Origin: Flavobacterium noncentrifugens | GTDB taxonomy: Bacteria; Bacteroidota; Bacteroidia; Flavobacteriales; Flavobacteriaceae | Length of the DNA stretch: 64,000 nucleotides | Direction: 5' to 3' | Assembly (NCBI RefSeq): GCF_900100375.1 | Contig: NZ_FNEZ01000007.1 | Span: 156,968 to 220,967, forward strand | Shown: in pieces, positions 62,796-64,000 of the stretch | Position numbering within the stretch: position 1 is the first letter of the stretch | Layout: each line of letters opens with the position of its first letter | The notes under the pieces: model-generated | What the model saw: the letters and a program-made list of their open reading frames with translations, nothing else | Databases searched by the model: none | Told to the model about the DNA's origin: nothing | Made by a program: the position numbers and the translations under genes

Positions 62796-63536
62796 ATGGC
62801 CAAAAACATCGGACCCATCCAATTTACCGGAAAGCTCGGAGGGCTTTCAGGACGTAATACTGCCTTCGGCAATGTCATCCAGACACCTGGAGGCTTTAAA
62901 AGCGAACGCCTTAAAAATGATCTCATTTATTTGAAAAGCCGTCAGTGTTCTGCCGAGTTCGCACATTGCTCAAAGACCGCAGCATTGTTCAGGCAACAGT
63001 TGCTGCCCTATTTGCAGCTACTGCCCGACCCTTACGTGTACAACCATATCCAGAAACGCGTCCTGGTGATTAAAGACTGTGACCCTACATCCCCAAAGGG
63101 CAGTAAAACGTTTAACAAAGGGCTGTCTAGCGAGTCAGGTGAAGCATTGCTCCGCAATTTTTCCTTCAACCGCAAGCGGCAATTTTATTTTGCGGGAATA
63201 CCCGGGCATAGTATAGACATTGAAAAAGGCAGGCTTACTTTGGATGACGTAAATCCGAACATGTTTGATTTCCCGGGAACCGCCAATGCAGTAGTTTTTC
63301 AACTTATTCTACTTGGGGTTGATTTGTCGGTTTCAGCCCTAACTACAAGTGCGTGTTTTATTGTAAAAAAAACCGACATACAAACATCAATCTCTTTGGA
63401 GGCAGAGATTCCTTGTGCCGGTACATTCGTGGCCGTATTATTTATCGGGGCCTGCCGTAGCGCTGAAGGGGCCATTTTGTGGATGAAGCACGAATCTAAT
63501 GTATTGCAGGTCATGGCGTTGGGTCAAAAACTTTAG
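62796..63536 (+). CDS. Conserved unknown protein (246 aa)
   Basis: A 246-aa soluble protein starting MAKNIGPIQFTGKLGGLSG. This N-terminal pattern (a short basic start, GPI, FTGKLGGLS) recurs in Bacteroidota proteins of unknown role. The rest shows a helical middle (SAEFAHCSKTAALFRQQL) and a beta-rich C-terminal half. No catalytic motif, signal peptide or TM segment is seen. The next 350 bp are empty. Confidence 0.72.
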   Translation: MAKNIGPIQFTGKLGGLSGRNTAFGNVIQTPGGFKSERLKNDLIYLKSRQCSAEFAHCSKTAALFRQQLLPYLQLLPDPYVYNHIQKRVLVIKDCDPTSPKGSKTFNKGLSSESGEALLRNFSFNRKRQFYFAGIPGHSIDIEKGRLTLDDVNPNMFDFPGTANAVVFQLILLGVDLSVSALTTSACFIVKKTDIQTSISLEAEIPCAGTFVAVLFIGACRSAEGAILWMKHESNVLQVMALGQKL

Positions 63537-63888
63537 GTATTGATTCGTAATATCTTCCGCTGCAAGAAAATCCTAAACTTCCGTTTCGGCTTCACTGTTT
63601 TGTAGCAGGTAAGAGATAATTTTATCGCATTGTTTTTAATATTGTCTTAGGATGCGCTTATTAATACCAACAAAGCATTTTCAGCGTTGATCCATTACGA
63701 TTTCCGCTATGATGGTAATCATGCATGTTCAAGTCATTTAGAGGTCTTAAAACCTTGATTTGACCATATTGACTTTCATGTGCAGTTCTTTCGGCTTCTT
63801 TTCGCTATAGCTCCTGTTACATAATAGTCATAAAAAAGCCTCCCGTTTCTGAAAGGCCTATTACCTAATCTAACTAATATAAAATAAC
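63537..63888. other. Intergenic region with a possible terminator
   Basis: About 350 bp without a supportable gene. Near 63835-63862 the minus strand can form GCCTTTC-AGAAAC-GGGAGGC followed by Ts, a weak candidate terminator for the gene at the right edge. Confidence 0.45.
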
Positions 63889-64000
63889 TTATGCGATCGT
63901 GCTTTGAAAGTCGTTTGCTTTTTTAAGGAATGCTTTGATCAGCAAACGGTTTGGTGCGATACCAGAGTTGATCATTTGTTTTTTTCCAACAGTACCGTCA
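63889..64000 (-). CDS. 3' end of an unidentified gene (partial)
   Basis: The minus-strand frame entering from the right edge reads DGTVGKKQMINSGIAPNRLL, then IKAFLKKANDFQSTIA, and stops at 63891-63889. Thirty-six residues are visible. The codon use is core-like, but the fragment is too short for me to name. Confidence 0.6.
   Translation of the reverse strand, partial: DGTVGKKQMINSGIAPNRLLIKAFLKKANDFQSTIA

Overview
The window reads as chromosomal DNA of a Bacteroidota bacterium, most likely Flavobacterium or a close relative. The signs are two giant secreted proteins with type IX secretion (T9SS) C-terminal signals, -7 elements of the form TAnnTTTG, a long-form GAPDH with an extra N-terminal domain, parvulin-type chaperone clusters and a DUF2279/MltG pair. 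No rRNA, tRNA, CRISPR array or insertion sequence was recognised.

Layout. (1) 1-27,600 is ordinary core genome: the end of ribD, a HAD hydrolase, a YigZ-family protein, a thioesterase, dnaA with a low-molecular-weight phosphatase and an RsmI-like methylase, a wall cluster (lysozyme-like protein, DUF2279, mltG, GNAT), dapF, an HtrA protease, gap, DinB, an APC permease, a hydrolase, a GAF histidine kinase, aconitase, a MoxR ATPase downstream of three periplasmic PPIase/chaperone genes, and prfC. (2) 27,780-43,231 holds two giant T9SS proteins (3,285 and 1,791 aa) with related N-terminal modules but different C-terminal sorting classes (type A and type C). (3) 43,787-48,852 is accessory: two paralogous HEPN-type proteins, an ABM-domain membrane protein, a small conserved protein, an XRE regulator, and what looks like the emptied shell of a second XRE locus.

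(4) 48,894-about 56,740 is the most interesting part. It is an AT-rich tandem array of gene cassettes separated by 125-140 bp imperfect inverted repeats that look like integron attC sites. Each of six units begins with GTT plus 6-7 cassette-specific bases, and the exact reverse complement (9-10 nt) lies at the start of the repeat at its own 3' end. That is the geometry expected of integron cassettes that circularise through attC. Cargo: a MntA/HepT toxin-antitoxin pair, a four-TM membrane protein, a membrane GGDEF-like protein, a decayed gene plus a small TM protein, a CBASS-like block (deleted and frameshifted CD-NTase, membrane protein, divergent LexA-like regulator), a GNAT, and a GT39-like membrane glycosyltransferase. 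A possible further unit carries an AraC regulator and a DUF6265 protein. No integrase gene is visible, so in this window it looks like an integrase-less attC cluster (CALIN) or one end of a larger integron.

(5) 58,377-64,000 holds a TPR histidine kinase, a truncated restriction-protein-like fragment, a receiver-like protein, a DUF2188 protein beside a frameshifted gene, an unknown 246-aa protein and the 3' end of an unidentified gene.

All family names come from reading motifs by eye; no database search was run.
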